Shown here piece by piece: positions 32,141 to 42,963 of a DNA stretch of 64,000 nt. Below the pieces are notes generated by a model that worked only from the letters and a program-made list of their open reading frames with translations, searched no databases and was not told the DNA's origin. Location: the NCBI GenBank assembly GCA_934591705.1, contig CAKTPM010000002.1:1-64000 (forward strand), in the 5' to 3' direction. How positions within the stretch are numbered: position 1 is the first letter of the stretch; every line of letters begins with the position of its first letter. Position numbers and translations under genes: made by a program. The stretch comes from an uncultured Oscillospiraceae bacterium (GTDB lineage: Bacteria; Bacillota; Clostridia; Oscillospirales; Oscillospiraceae).

Positions 32141-32170
32141 ATCGGGACAAGGTATACGCCTTGTCCCGAT
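32141..32170 (+). other. intercistronic hairpin
   Basis: ATCGGGACAAGG and its exact complement flank a 6-nt loop between the DHHW-1 and MBOAT genes. The following ATTTCCC is too short a T-run for full termination, so partial attenuation or 3'-end protection is possible. Confidence 0.55.
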
Positions 32171-32204
32171 TTCCCGCGTAATTTTTGAAAAAGGAGAACG
32201 GCAT

Positions 32205-33605
32205 ATGGTCTTTTCCAGCACCGTATTCTTGATGGTGTTTTTCCCCCTGGTGTGCGGCATATACTTTCTTTGTCCCCGGGGCTGGCGCAACGGCATCCTG
32301 CTGGCGGCAAGTCTTTTGTTCTACGGCTGGGGAGAGCCGAAGTATATCCTCATCATGCTCTTCTCCACCGTATTTGACTACGCCAACGGCCTGGCCATCG
32401 GATACTTCCGCGCCCGCGGCAGGGAGAAGGGCGCCAGGGTTGTTTTGGTGATCTCCTGCGTGGGGAACTTGGGCATCCTGGGCTTTTTCAAGTATACCGA
32501 CTTTGCCATTGCCAACATCAACGGGCTTCTGGGGGCGGGACTGCCGGCTCTGGGCATCGCCCTGCCCATCGGCATCAGCTTTTATACCTTCCAGACCATG
32601 TCCTATACCATCGATGTGTATCGGGGCCTGGTGCCGCCCCAGCGGAACATCATCACCTTCGGCACCTATGTCACCCTCTTCCCCCAGCTCATCGCCGGGC
32701 CCATCGTGCAGTATAAAACCGTGGCCGAGGGTCTGGAGCACCGCCGGGAGAGCTGGCGGGAGGCTAGCCTCGGCATCCAGCGGTTTGTCATCGGCCTGGG
32801 CAAAAAGGTGCTCATCGCCAATCAGGTGGGCGCCCTGTGGGAGACCGTCGCCGCCATGGGCAGCCCCACCGCCGCTACCGCCTGGCTGGGGGCCATCGCC
32901 TACACCTTCCAGATTTACTTCGACTTCTCCGGGTACTCCGATATGGCCATCGGCCTGGGGCACCTTTTTGGCTTCACCTTCTTAGAGAACTTCGAGCACC
33001 CCTATGAGTCCCGCAGCGTCACGGAGTTCTGGCGGCGCTGGCACATCTCCCTCTCCACCTGGTTCCGGGAGTATGTGTATATCCCCCTGGGGGGCAACCG
33101 CCGGGGCAAGGGGCGGCAGCTCCTGAACATCACCATCGTGTGGCTGCTCACCGGCCTTTGGCACGGGGCCAGCTGGAACTTTGTGCTCTGGGGCGTTTAC
33201 TACGCCGCTTTGCTGCTGCTGGAAAAGACCTTCCTCCTGGGCATCCTGGAGCGCATCCCCCGCCTTGTGGGGCATCTTTATACCTGCTTTGCCTTTACCA
33301 TGGGCTGGGTGCTCTTTGCCATCACCGACTTCGGGCAGCTGGGGCGGTATGTGAGCCATATGTTCAGCGGCCCCTTCTGGAGCGCGGACAGCGCCTATCT
33401 CCTCAGCAGCAACGGCTTTGTGCTGGCGCTGGCCCTCATCGGCTGCACCACGGGGCCTCTGCGGCTGTGGAAAAAGCTGGAGGGCCGCATGGGCTATGCC
33501 GCCGTGCAGACCGCCAAGACCCTGTATGTGGCCGCGGTGCTGCTGATCTCCATCGCCTTTTTGGTAGGGGACAGCTATAACCCGTTTTTGTACTTCCGCT
33601 TCTGA
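32205..33605 (+). CDS. MBOAT family O-acyltransferase (AlgI/DltB-like)
   Basis: This 466-residue polytopic membrane protein begins MVFSSTVFLMVFFPLVCGIYFL, the AlgI-type start. It carries GYSDMAIGLGHLFGF, TEFWRRWHISLSTWFREYVYIPLGGN and LTGLWHGASWNFVLWG with the catalytic His. It moves acetyl groups across the membrane for attachment to a surface polymer by the DHHW partners. GGAG lies about 9 nt before ATG. Whether the polymer is an exopolysaccharide, teichoic acid or peptidoglycan is not shown by the sequence. Confidence 0.94.
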   Translation: MVFSSTVFLMVFFPLVCGIYFLCPRGWRNGILLAASLLFYGWGEPKYILIMLFSTVFDYANGLAIGYFRARGREKGARVVLVISCVGNLGILGFFKYTDFAIANINGLLGAGLPALGIALPIGISFYTFQTMSYTIDVYRGLVPPQRNIITFGTYVTLFPQLIAGPIVQYKTVAEGLEHRRESWREASLGIQRFVIGLGKKVLIANQVGALWETVAAMGSPTAATAWLGAIAYTFQIYFDFSGYSDMAIGLGHLFGFTFLENFEHPYESRSVTEFWRRWHISLSTWFREYVYIPLGGNRRGKGRQLLNITIVWLLTGLWHGASWNFVLWGVYYAALLLLEKTFLLGILERIPRLVGHLYTCFAFTMGWVLFAITDFGQLGRYVSHMFSGPFWSADSAYLLSSNGFVLALALIGCTTGPLRLWKKLEGRMGYAAVQTAKTLYVAAVLLISIAFLVGDSYNPFLYFRF

Positions 33606-33641
33606 AATGACTTCCCACCGTAAAGAAAGGAGGGCTTGCCC

Positions 33642-34778
33642 ATGCCGGGAAAGCATCTTTCATCTGAAAACCCGAAGGAGCGCCGGGAGCTGGCGCCCCT
33701 CATCGCCGTCGCCCTGATCCTGCTGGGGCTGGCCCTGGGCTCGTTCCTGGCGCCGGATCAGGCCTTCTCCGCCAATGAGAACCGCTATCTCCAGCAGGCC
33801 CCGAAGCTCACCTGGCAGACCCTCATGGCCGGCACCTTCTCCACCGAGGCGGAAAAATACCTCTCCGACCAGATGCTGCTGCGGGAAAGCTGGATGGAGG
33901 GCAAGTCCCTGCTCCAGCGGGCCACCGGAAAAAAGGATATCGGCGGCGTGTACCTGGGGGCGGAGGGCTACTACTTCGCCCGCCTCACCGAGGACGATTT
34001 TGACCGCTCCCGCTTTGAGAAGAATGTGGGCTTCGTGAGCCGCTTCTTTGCCGCCAACGAGAATAAAAGCTGCCGGATCCTGCTGGTGCCCACACCGGAC
34101 ACGGTTTTATCCGACAAGCTGCCGAAAAATGCCGTGACCTTCGACCGGGCCGCCTGCGATACCCTCCTGGCGGATACCTTCGGCGAGAGGGCCGTGCTGC
34201 CCTATGCCGCCCTGGTGAAGGCCGCTGAAACGGAGCAGGTCTACTACCGCACCGACCACCACTGGACCTCCCAGGGAGCAGAGACCGCCTACCGCCAGTG
34301 GGCCGCCTCCATGGGCTATACCCCCCGGCAATTCACCCTCACGGAGGTGTCCGACAGCTTCCGGGGCACCATGTACTCCAAGGTGCTTCTGCCGGACAGC
34401 GCCTATGACAGCATTTATCTGGACCGGAGCGTTACCATCCGCTCCATGGACTGTGACGGCACGGAGTACCCCTCCCTCTATGTAGACGCCGCCCTGCAGC
34501 AGAAGGACCAATACGAGGTCTTCCTAGGCGGCAACTACGCCAAGGCCGTCATCGACACCGGGGCGGACACTGGCAAGTCGCTGCTGCTTATCAAGGACAG
34601 CTTTGCCAACTGCTTCATCCCCTTCCTGGCCGGGGAGTATGACACCATCACTGTGCTGGATCTGCGGTTCTTCCGGGGCAGCGTCCAGGAGCTGGCCGAC
34701 GCCAGCGACGATATCCTGGTGCTTTATGAAATGACCAACTTTGCCGGGGACGCCAATCTCTTCAAGCTTCAAAAATGA
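33642..34778 (+). CDS. DHHW/AlgX-like surface O-acetylation protein 2
   Basis: This 378-residue protein has one N-terminal membrane helix (LAPLIAVALILLGLALGSFLA), then FSANENRYLQQAPKLTW and FSTEAEKYLSDQMLLRESW typical of DHHW proteins, YYRTDHHWTSQGAETAYRQW, and LLIKDSFANCFIPFLAGEYD with the expected Ser. ATG 33642 is supported by AAAGGAGG 8 nt upstream. It is the last gene of the DUF4358-DHHW-MBOAT-DHHW operon. It is clearly paralogous to the first DHHW protein but has the longer N-terminal family domain that the first lacks. Confidence 0.9.
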   Translation: MPGKHLSSENPKERRELAPLIAVALILLGLALGSFLAPDQAFSANENRYLQQAPKLTWQTLMAGTFSTEAEKYLSDQMLLRESWMEGKSLLQRATGKKDIGGVYLGAEGYYFARLTEDDFDRSRFEKNVGFVSRFFAANENKSCRILLVPTPDTVLSDKLPKNAVTFDRAACDTLLADTFGERAVLPYAALVKAAETEQVYYRTDHHWTSQGAETAYRQWAASMGYTPRQFTLTEVSDSFRGTMYSKVLLPDSAYDSIYLDRSVTIRSMDCDGTEYPSLYVDAALQQKDQYEVFLGGNYAKAVIDTGADTGKSLLLIKDSFANCFIPFLAGEYDTITVLDLRFFRGSVQELADASDDILVLYEMTNFAGDANLFKLQK

Positions 34779-34794
34779 TCCCAGGACCGGATAT

Positions 34795-34819
34795 AGCGGG
34801 CGCTGCGGCGCCCGCTTTT
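34795..34819 (+). terminator. terminator of the O-acetylation operon
   Basis: AGCGGGCGC/GCGCCCGCT stem, TGCG loop, TTT tail. Confidence 0.75.
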
Positions 34820-34886
34820 GTCATATCGCTGAAAAGGCGGCGGATATTTTTGTGGATTTCGGCAGGGCCGCAATTGAATAATACGG

Positions 34887-34915
34887 TTGAACGCCCTGGT
34901 GAAAAACGGTATAAT
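34887..34915 (+). promoter_or_regulatory. promoter of the dCMP deaminase gene
   Basis: TTGAAC (34887-34892) and TATAAT (34910-34915), 17 nt apart. Confidence 0.7.
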
Positions 34916-34940
34916 GAAGCAAAATGAGAGGAGGCCTCCC

Positions 34941-35447
34941 ATGGAAAAACGCATCAGCAAGGAGAACTATTATCTGGATATCGCCGAAACGGTTTTAGAG
35001 CGGGCCACCTGCCTGCGGCGGGTCTACGGCGCCATCATCGTGAAGAATGACGAGATCATCTCCACCGGCTACAACGGCGCCCCACGGGGTCGGAAAAACT
35101 GCGTGGACATGGGCTTTTGCACTCGGGAAGCCATGCAGGTGCCCCGGGGCCAGCGGTATGAGCTTTGCCGCAGTGTCCACGCCGAGGCCAACGCCATCAT
35201 CTCCGCCGCCCGGCGGGACACCGTGGGCAGCACCCTCTATCTGGTGGGCCGGGACGCCCAGACCAAGGCACTTTTGGGCGACGCCACCTCCTGCGCCATG
35301 TGCAGGCGGCTCGTTATCAACTCCGGCATCCGGCGGGTGGTCATCCGCCGCACCGCAGAGGAGTTTGAGGTGGTGGAGGTTTCCCATTGGGTGGAGCAGG
35401 AGGACGATGTGCCCGCCCTGGATATGCCCAGCACCCCCCTTACCTGA
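34941..35447 (+). CDS. deoxycytidylate (dCMP) deaminase
   Basis: This 168-residue zinc enzyme starts MEKRISKENYYLDIAE and has VYGAIIVKNDEIISTGYNGAPRG, the catalytic HAEANAI and the zinc pair CAMC near residue 118. It deaminates dCMP to dUMP for thymidylate synthesis in the cytosol. ATG 34941 has GAGGAGG upstream, whereas the longer frame overlaps the promoter. The cysteine-degradation genes follow after 56 bp and could be cotranscribed. Confidence 0.92.
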   Translation: MEKRISKENYYLDIAETVLERATCLRRVYGAIIVKNDEIISTGYNGAPRGRKNCVDMGFCTREAMQVPRGQRYELCRSVHAEANAIISAARRDTVGSTLYLVGRDAQTKALLGDATSCAMCRRLVINSGIRRVVIRRTAEEFEVVEVSHWVEQEDDVPALDMPSTPLT

Positions 35448-35503
35448 AAGGACGCGGCCCTTGGCCCGCCTAAAATAACAACTGTACAAAGGAGAACGAA
35501 ACG

Positions 35504-36775
35504 ATGTTGTGTGAAAAGAAGATGGCCGACTACATGGCCATCCTGGAAGAGGAGCTCCTCCTGGCCACCGGGTGTACGGAGCCCATTGCCGTTGCGTACT
35601 GCGCTGCCAAGCTGCGCACGGTTTTGGGCGGTAAACCGGAGAGTATCGACGCGGAGATCAGCGGCAATATTCTCAAAAATGTCAAGTCCGTGGTGGTGCC
35701 CAATACCGGGGGCCGCCGGGGCATTGCCGCCGCCATCGCCGTGGGCGTGGTGGCGGGGGACGCCGAGGCCGAGCTGCAGGTGCTGGCCGGCGTTACCGAG
35801 GAGGATGTGGCAGCCATCCAGGGCTATCTGGATGCCACCCCCATCAAGATCACCTGCCCCGAGTCGCCCTGCATGCTGGACATCAAGCTCACGGGCCGCC
35901 TGGGTACCCACTGCGCCACTGTCCGGGTGGCCAACAATCACACCAACATCATCTACATGGAAAAGGACGGTCAGATCCTGCTGGAGAAGCCCGTGGTGGG
36001 TGACGCCGAGGACAATCTCCACGACAAGAGCGGCCTGAATATCCGCGACATCGTTGCCTTTGCTAAAACCGTTCCCATTGAGACCATCCGGCCCCTGATC
36101 TCCCAGCAGGTGGCCTGCAACAGCGCCATCGCCGCCGAGGGCATCGAGCACAACTGGGGCAGCAACATCGGCTCCACCCTGCTGATGGCCTCCGACGCGC
36201 CGGAGAACCAGGCCCGCTCCTGGGCCGCCGCCGGCAGCGACGCCCGGATGAACGGCTGCGAGATGCCGGTGGTCATCGTCTCCGGCTCCGGCAACCAGGG
36301 TATCACCGCCTCGGTGCCCGTGTGGCGCTACGGCGTGCTCACCGGCAAGGAGGAGGAGCAGATCCTCCGGGCCGTGTGCCTCAGCGACCTCATCACCATC
36401 CACCAGAAAACCGGCATCGGCCGCCTGAGCGCCTACTGCGGCGCCGTCAGCGCCGGTGTGGGCGCCGGCTGCGGCATCGCCTTCCTGGAGGGCGCCGACT
36501 GCGAGGGCATCGCCCAGACCATGCAGAACGCTGTGGCCATGATCTCCGGCACCATCTGCGACGGGGCCAAGGCCTCCTGCGCCAGCAAGATCGCCATGGG
36601 CGTGGACTGCGGCATTTTGGGCTACAATATGTACCGCACCGGCAACAGCTTCCGCAGCGGCGACGGCATCGTGGGCACAGACGAGGAGGCAACGGTGAAG
36701 AATGTGGGCCGCCTGGCCGCCGAGGGCATGCGCCAGACCGACCGCACCATCCTGCAGATCATGACCGAGCCCTGA
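35504..36775 (+). CDS. cyuA: L-cysteine desulfidase family protein (UPF0597)
   Basis: This 423-residue protein has LLLATGCTEPIAVAY at the N-terminus, GNILKNVKSVVVPNTGG, and a Cys/Gly-rich C-terminal part (GRLSAYCGAVSAGVGAGCG, MISGTICDGAKASCASKIAMG), the pattern of the iron-sulfur L-cysteine desulfidase/UPF0597 family. It releases H2S, pyruvate and ammonia from L-cysteine. AAAGGAG precedes the ATG. It is followed within 82 bp by a D-cysteine desulfhydrase-like gene, which supports the assignment. An L-serine dehydratase-like activity is the main alternative. Confidence 0.85.
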   Translation: MLCEKKMADYMAILEEELLLATGCTEPIAVAYCAAKLRTVLGGKPESIDAEISGNILKNVKSVVVPNTGGRRGIAAAIAVGVVAGDAEAELQVLAGVTEEDVAAIQGYLDATPIKITCPESPCMLDIKLTGRLGTHCATVRVANNHTNIIYMEKDGQILLEKPVVGDAEDNLHDKSGLNIRDIVAFAKTVPIETIRPLISQQVACNSAIAAEGIEHNWGSNIGSTLLMASDAPENQARSWAAAGSDARMNGCEMPVVIVSGSGNQGITASVPVWRYGVLTGKEEEQILRAVCLSDLITIHQKTGIGRLSAYCGAVSAGVGAGCGIAFLEGADCEGIAQTMQNAVAMISGTICDGAKASCASKIAMGVDCGILGYNMYRTGNSFRSGDGIVGTDEEATVKNVGRLAAEGMRQTDRTILQIMTEP

Positions 36776-36857
36776 GCATTCTCTCCCGTGGATATTCCCG
36801 GCAAGGCCGAATAAAATATACTGTCATTCCCGGAAGATCAGAGAAAAGGAGCATCTT

Positions 36858-37814
36858 ATGAGAGATCTCAATTCCTTCCCCCGCATTCCCCTGGCGGTGC
36901 TGCCTACCCCTATTCAAAAGCTGGAGAACATCAGCCGCCTGCTGGGCACCAACATCTATATCAAGCGCGATGACCTCACGGGCATCGGCCTGGGCGGCAA
37001 CAAGGTCCGCAAGCTGGAGTTCCTGCTGGCGGACGCCAAGCGCCAGGGGGCCGAGGTGGTGTTCACCACCGGCGGCGCCCAGTCCAACCACGCCATGCTC
37101 ACCGCCGCCTGTGCCAAGAAGCTGGGCATGACCCCCATCCTGATCCTGAAGAAAAAGGGCGTCACCGACCGCAAGGGCAACCAGCTCCTGGAATACCTTA
37201 TGAACACCGATGTCCGCTTCATGGATACCAACAGCTATGACGACATCTATGAGGAGATGGACCGGGTGGGGCAGTCCCTGGGCAAGCCCTACTACAAGAT
37301 CCCCTGCGGCGGCTCCAACGCCATCGGCGCGCTGGGTTATGTAAACTGCATGAAGGAGATCGCCGACACCGGGATGCACTTTGACTATGTCTGCTGCGCC
37401 GAGGGCAGCGGCGGCACCCACGCGGGGGTATCCCTGGGCGCCATGCTCTATATGCCGAAGACCCAGACCGTGGGCCTCATGGTGGACAGCGACCCCTTTG
37501 AGGTCATCACCACCCGCATCATGCAGGAGACCGCCAAGCTCCTGGAGCTGGATTTCATGCCCACGGCGGAGAATGTCCACCTCATCGACATGTGTGGCCC
37601 CGGCTATGCCATCCCCTCTCCGGAGGGCAACGCCGCCATTCGCATGATGGCGGAGAACGAGGGCCTGTTCCTGGATCCCGTCTACACCGGCAAGGCCTTT
37701 GCCGGCCTCATCCAGATGGCCCGGGAGGGTAAGTTCAAGCCCACGGACAATGTGCTCTACCTCTATTCCGGCGGCGCCGGCGGTCTCTTCGCCATTGATG
37801 TAGACCTGGGCTGA
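36858..37814 (+). CDS. dcyD: D-cysteine desulfhydrase / ACC deaminase family PLP enzyme
   Basis: This 318-residue enzyme has IYIKRDDLTGIGLGGNKVRKLEFLLADA, with the PLP-binding Lys in GGNKVRK, GAQSNHAMLTAACAKKLGM, GSGGTHAGVSLG (phosphate-binding) and a C-terminal YSGGAGGLFA. It belongs to the beta-family of PLP enzymes and should convert D-cysteine to pyruvate, H2S and ammonia. ACC deaminase activity is less likely given the cyuA neighbour. AAAGGAG lies 8 nt before the start. Confidence 0.88.
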   Translation: MRDLNSFPRIPLAVLPTPIQKLENISRLLGTNIYIKRDDLTGIGLGGNKVRKLEFLLADAKRQGAEVVFTTGGAQSNHAMLTAACAKKLGMTPILILKKKGVTDRKGNQLLEYLMNTDVRFMDTNSYDDIYEEMDRVGQSLGKPYYKIPCGGSNAIGALGYVNCMKEIADTGMHFDYVCCAEGSGGTHAGVSLGAMLYMPKTQTVGLMVDSDPFEVITTRIMQETAKLLELDFMPTAENVHLIDMCGPGYAIPSPEGNAAIRMMAENEGLFLDPVYTGKAFAGLIQMAREGKFKPTDNVLYLYSGGAGGLFAIDVDLG

Positions 37815-37841
37815 GAGACACCGCGCTGCGCTCACCGCAAG

Positions 37842-37884
37842 AAAAAGCGTCCCCCGGCACCGTCGGTGCCCGGGGACGCTTTTA
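37842..37884. terminator. bidirectional terminator between dcyD and lepA
   Basis: AAAAAGCGTCCCCCGGCACC region pairs with its complement across a short loop; A-run before, TTTT after. Confidence 0.88.
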
Positions 37885-37905
37885 TACTGTGGGGGAGGAT
37901 AAGAA

Positions 37906-39714
<1,809 letters not shown>

Positions 39715-39735
39715 ACAGGTTTCCTCCGTTGGATT

Positions 39736-40386
39736 TCAGCGTCGCAGCAGGTCGTCTACCGTGTGCACCACCTGCGCCACGCTCTGGCCGGTGCCGGGCA
39801 CGGCGGTGAGGTCGTCGGATGTAAGGGCGGGCAGGGCCTCGCAGCCGTCCAGGGCCCGGCAGTAAGCCGCGTGACTGCGGAGCATACAGCCCATGGTCAG
39901 CCCCGCGTCAAAGTCCGCGCGGTCGGCGGCAAAGAGCCCTTCGTTCCCTCCGCTGCGGCGATAGAGCTGCCGCAGGAGCTGATACTCCGCGGCGCTGAGG
40001 TACTCCCCGGCGGCGGCGATGGCCTCCCGGCTGCCGGTGCGGCCCAGCAGGTCAAAGAGCACCCCGGCGGCGTTGGCCGCCAGCTTCTTTTGCAGCGTGG
40101 CCAGGATGCTCCCCCGGAGGGTCCCCTTTTCGCCGCTGGCGTCATAGAGCTCCTCGGGCTCGATCATGGCCCCGTCCCGGCTGGCGGTGCGGCCCAGCAG
40201 AAAGTCCGCCGACACATGGTAATAGTCGCAGACGCGGCGCACAAAGGAAAGTCCCGGCTCCCGGATGCCATTTTCATAGTGGCTCAAAAGCGCCTGGGAT
40301 ATGCCCAGCGCCGCGCTGGCCTTGCGCTGGGAAATGCCCTTTTCCTGCCGCAGCAGGCACAGGGTCCTGGAAAAATCAGTTGCCAT
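39736..40386 (-). CDS. XRE family regulator upstream of lepA
   Basis: This 216-residue protein has an N-terminal helix-turn-helix (LRQEKGISQRKASAALGISQALLSHYENG broken at residues 12-40) with the adjoining VCDYYHVSADFLLGR, typical of Cro/CI-type regulators. A mainly helical C-terminal domain of unknown family follows. ATG 40386 has GGGAG 5 nt upstream; GTG 40398 is a weaker alternative. The gene's own -10 box overlaps a GTGTA/TACAC inverted repeat, which suggests autoregulation. Confidence 0.85.
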   Translation of the reverse strand: MATDFSRTLCLLRQEKGISQRKASAALGISQALLSHYENGIREPGLSFVRRVCDYYHVSADFLLGRTASRDGAMIEPEELYDASGEKGTLRGSILATLQKKLAANAAGVLFDLLGRTGSREAIAAAGEYLSAAEYQLLRQLYRRSGGNEGLFAADRADFDAGLTMGCMLRSHAAYCRALDGCEALPALTSDDLTAVPGTGQSVAQVVHTVDDLLRR

Positions 40387-40422
40387 CTTCTCTCCCACCT
40401 ATTCTCTCTCGTTGAATACAAT

Positions 40423-40457
40423 GTGTAGATTATACACGGCTTAATACCAAAAGTAAA
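40423..40457 (-). promoter_or_regulatory. promoter and operator of the XRE-lepA operon
   Basis: Minus-strand TTTACT (40452-40457) and TATAAT (40429-40434) are 17 nt apart; GTGTA (40423-40427) and TACAC (40433-40437) form an inverted repeat across the -10 box. Confidence 0.55.
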
Positions 40458-40458
40458 T

Positions 40459-40489
40459 AAAAAATCCGCGCCCGGGGCGCGGATTTTTC
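40459..40489. terminator. terminator after the membrane XRE gene
   Basis: AAAAATCCGCGCC paired with GGCGCGGATTTTT. Confidence 0.85.
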
Positions 40490-40505
40490 CGATCTGTGCG
40501 TATGC

Positions 40506-41417
40506 TCAGGTGCGCCGCCGCTCCCGGCAGGCCTGCGCCGCCGCGGCAGAAAGCAGCAGCAGCGGCGGCAGTGCCTCGGCGAAAAGGGTGTCCAGCACGC
40601 TGCCCACCGGCACCGTGATGTTCTTCCCCGGACGGCTTACCTGTGCGGCGAGGACACTCTCCGGCAGCACATGGGGCAAGACCGCCGCCCACAGGATGGA
40701 TAGCCCCGCCAGCAGCAGCAGAACGCGGGCGGCGGTAGCGGCTGTGTCAGGTCTCTTTTTCAGCAGCACCAGCCATGCCGCCGCCAAAAGCAGCGCAAAC
40801 GCCGCCTGCTCTGCGGTGGTGCGCCAGAGGACCCACCGCGCCAAGAGGCAAAGGAGCATCGTCAGCAGAAAGGCGGCTTTTTGCACCGCCTGCCGCCGGG
40901 CACGGAGCCAGTCCTCCTCCGCCGCCACGGGGCGCGCCGCCGCCAGGTAATACCGCTGGATCAGCGCCCCGGCGCACACCACCACGATGGCGGCCATCAG
41001 CAGGTAATAGAGGGCTGCCGGGAACGAATAGCCCCACTGGTAAAGCAGCACCTGCCAGGAGAGGTCTTTCCAAAACACGCAGGTCTGCCAGATGCTCACC
41101 GCCAGGGCAAAAAGGCCGCAGATATCCATGACAAGGCCGCAGCGCCGCAGGAGGTAGACTCCGGTCTCCCGGCAGCGAACCGCCTCCGCCCCAGAGGGCT
41201 CCCCCTCCAGGCGCTTCCCCGCCAGGATCTCGTCCGCCGTCACACCGTAAAGTTCCGCCAGAGCGGGCAGCACCGCGATGTCCGGCAGGCCTGCGCCGCT
41301 CTCCCACTTGCTGACGGTTTTGTTGGAGAGGTTCAGCCACTCCGCCACCGCCTGCTGGGTATAGCCCTTGGACTTGCGCATGGCCGCCAAAAATTCACCC
41401 GTTTTCTTTGTATCCAT
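40506..41417 (-). CDS. XRE regulator fused to a membrane domain
   Basis: This 303-residue protein has an N-terminal helix-turn-helix (SKGYTQQAVAEWLNLSNKT, VSKWESGAGLPD) followed by six or so hydrophobic helices from residue 90 on (MDICGLFALAVSIW, FPAALYYLLMAAIVVVCAG, AAFLLTMLLCLLARW and others). Membrane-tethered XRE proteins are common in Clostridia and are thought to sense envelope state, but the ligand is unknown. GGAGG precedes the ATG at 41417. It stands alone between terminators. Confidence 0.82.
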   Translation of the reverse strand: MDTKKTGEFLAAMRKSKGYTQQAVAEWLNLSNKTVSKWESGAGLPDIAVLPALAELYGVTADEILAGKRLEGEPSGAEAVRCRETGVYLLRRCGLVMDICGLFALAVSIWQTCVFWKDLSWQVLLYQWGYSFPAALYYLLMAAIVVVCAGALIQRYYLAAARPVAAEEDWLRARRQAVQKAAFLLTMLLCLLARWVLWRTTAEQAAFALLLAAAWLVLLKKRPDTAATAARVLLLLAGLSILWAAVLPHVLPESVLAAQVSRPGKNITVPVGSVLDTLFAEALPPLLLLSAAAAQACRERRRT

Positions 41418-41518
41418 GGTCCTGCCTCCTTTGCTTTTCTGCGCCCACTATACGCGCCGCAGACCCGTTTTGCCCACCCACCGTCCGCAGAATTTGTCTG
41501 CGGAGCGTGGAGTTTTCA

Positions 41519-41552
41519 GCAAAAGGGCGGGAGACGCTCTCCCGCCCTTTGG
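41519..41552 (-). terminator. terminator of the nfnAB operon
   Basis: AAAGGGCGGGAGA/TCTCCCGCCCTTT stem; on the minus strand it follows the nfnB stop and ends in TTTT. Confidence 0.85.
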
Positions 41553-41567
41553 TGCTATGTAGGGAAA

Positions 41568-42962
41568 TTACTTATTCTGCAGGTACTCGTCGATAGACTT
41601 GGCGCCCAGCTTGCCGGCGCCCATGGCCAAAATCACCGTGGCCGCGCCGGTCACGGCGTCGCCGCCGGCATACACGCCCGTGCGGGAGGTAAGGCCGTCC
41701 TCGTTGACGATGATGCCGCCCTTCTTGTTGACCTCCAGGCCCTTGGTGGTGCTCTTGATGAGGGGGTTGGGGCTGGTGCCCAGAGACATGATCACGGCGT
41801 CCACCGGCAGGTCGAATTCGCTGCCCTTCTTCTCCACGGGGCGGCGGCGGCCGGAGGCATCGGGCTCGCCCAGCTCCATCTCGATGCAGGTCATGGAGGA
41901 CACCCAGCCGTCGTCGTTGCCGTTGATCTGCACGGGGTTATTGAGGGTCTTGAAGATGATGCCCTCCTCGATGGCGTGCTCCACCTCCTCGTGGCGGGCG
42001 GGCAGCTCCTCCATGCCCCGGCGGTAGACCACATAGACCTCGGCGCCCAGGCGCTTGGAGCAGCGGGCGGCGTCCATCGCCACATTGCCGCCGCCCACCA
42101 CCGCCACCTTCTTGCCCTGCAGGGGCATGATGGGGGTGTCGGAATCGGGCTTATAGGCCTTCATGAGGTTGATGCGGGTGAGGAACTCATTGGCGGAGTA
42201 AACGCCCTTGAGGTTCTCGCCGGGGATGTTCATAAACATGGGCAGACCCGCGCCGGAGCCCACGAACACGGCCTCGAAGCCGTTTTCCTCCATGAGCTCG
42301 TCGATGGTGATGGTGCGGCCGATGACGGTGTTGGTCTCCACCTTCACGCCCATGGCGATGAGGCCGTCCACCTCCTTCTGCACGATGCTCTTGGGCAGAC
42401 GGAACTCGGGGATGCCGTACACCAGCACGCCGCCGGCCAGATGCAGGGCCTCAAAGACGGTGACCTCATAGCCCTTCTTGGCCAGGTCGCCGGCGCAGGT
42501 GAGGCCGCTGGGGCCGGAGCCCACTACGGCGACCTTGTGGCCGTTGGAGGCGGGCACGGCGGGGGCTTCGGCGGCGTGGGCGTTGTGCCAGTCGGCCACG
42601 AAGCGCTCCAGACGGCCGATGCCCACGGCCTCGCCCTTCTTGCCCCGGACGCAGTGCATCTCGCACTGGGTCTCCTGGGGGCACACGCGGCCGCACACGG
42701 CGGGCAGGGACGAGGTCTCATGGATGACCTGATAGGCGCCCTCATAGTCCTTTTCCACGATCTTCTGAATGAACTCGGGGATCTTGACATTCACCGGGCA
42801 GCCGTTGACGCAGGGGTGCGCCTTGCAGTTGAGGCAGCGGGCGGCCTCATCCAGGGCCTGCTCCTCGGTATAGCCCAGGGCCACCTCCAGGAAATTCTTG
42901 TTGCGGACATTGGGATCCTGGGAGGGCATGGGGTTTTTATCGTTACGCATATTCACGGCCAT
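41568..42962 (-). CDS. nfnB: NfnB-type / glutamate synthase small-chain-like flavoprotein
   Basis: This 464-residue protein has an N-terminal double 4Fe-4S region (CLNCKAHPCVNGCPV, CGRVCPQETQCEMHCV), an FAD site VVGSGPSGLTCAGDLA near residue 149, an NADPH site VVGGGNVAMDAARC near residue 291 and GVYAGGDAVTGAATVILAMG at the C-terminus. Alone it resembles GltD, but it is paired with a ferredoxin-NADP reductase-like gene (2 nt apart), so the complex is most likely NfnAB, which couples NADH, NADPH and ferredoxin by electron bifurcation. GGAGG is about 7 nt upstream of the start. Confidence 0.9.
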   Translation of the reverse strand: MAVNMRNDKNPMPSQDPNVRNKNFLEVALGYTEEQALDEAARCLNCKAHPCVNGCPVNVKIPEFIQKIVEKDYEGAYQVIHETSSLPAVCGRVCPQETQCEMHCVRGKKGEAVGIGRLERFVADWHNAHAAEAPAVPASNGHKVAVVGSGPSGLTCAGDLAKKGYEVTVFEALHLAGGVLVYGIPEFRLPKSIVQKEVDGLIAMGVKVETNTVIGRTITIDELMEENGFEAVFVGSGAGLPMFMNIPGENLKGVYSANEFLTRINLMKAYKPDSDTPIMPLQGKKVAVVGGGNVAMDAARCSKRLGAEVYVVYRRGMEELPARHEEVEHAIEEGIIFKTLNNPVQINGNDDGWVSSMTCIEMELGEPDASGRRRPVEKKGSEFDLPVDAVIMSLGTSPNPLIKSTTKGLEVNKKGGIIVNEDGLTSRTGVYAGGDAVTGAATVILAMGAGKLGAKSIDEYLQNK

Positions 42963-42963
42963 T

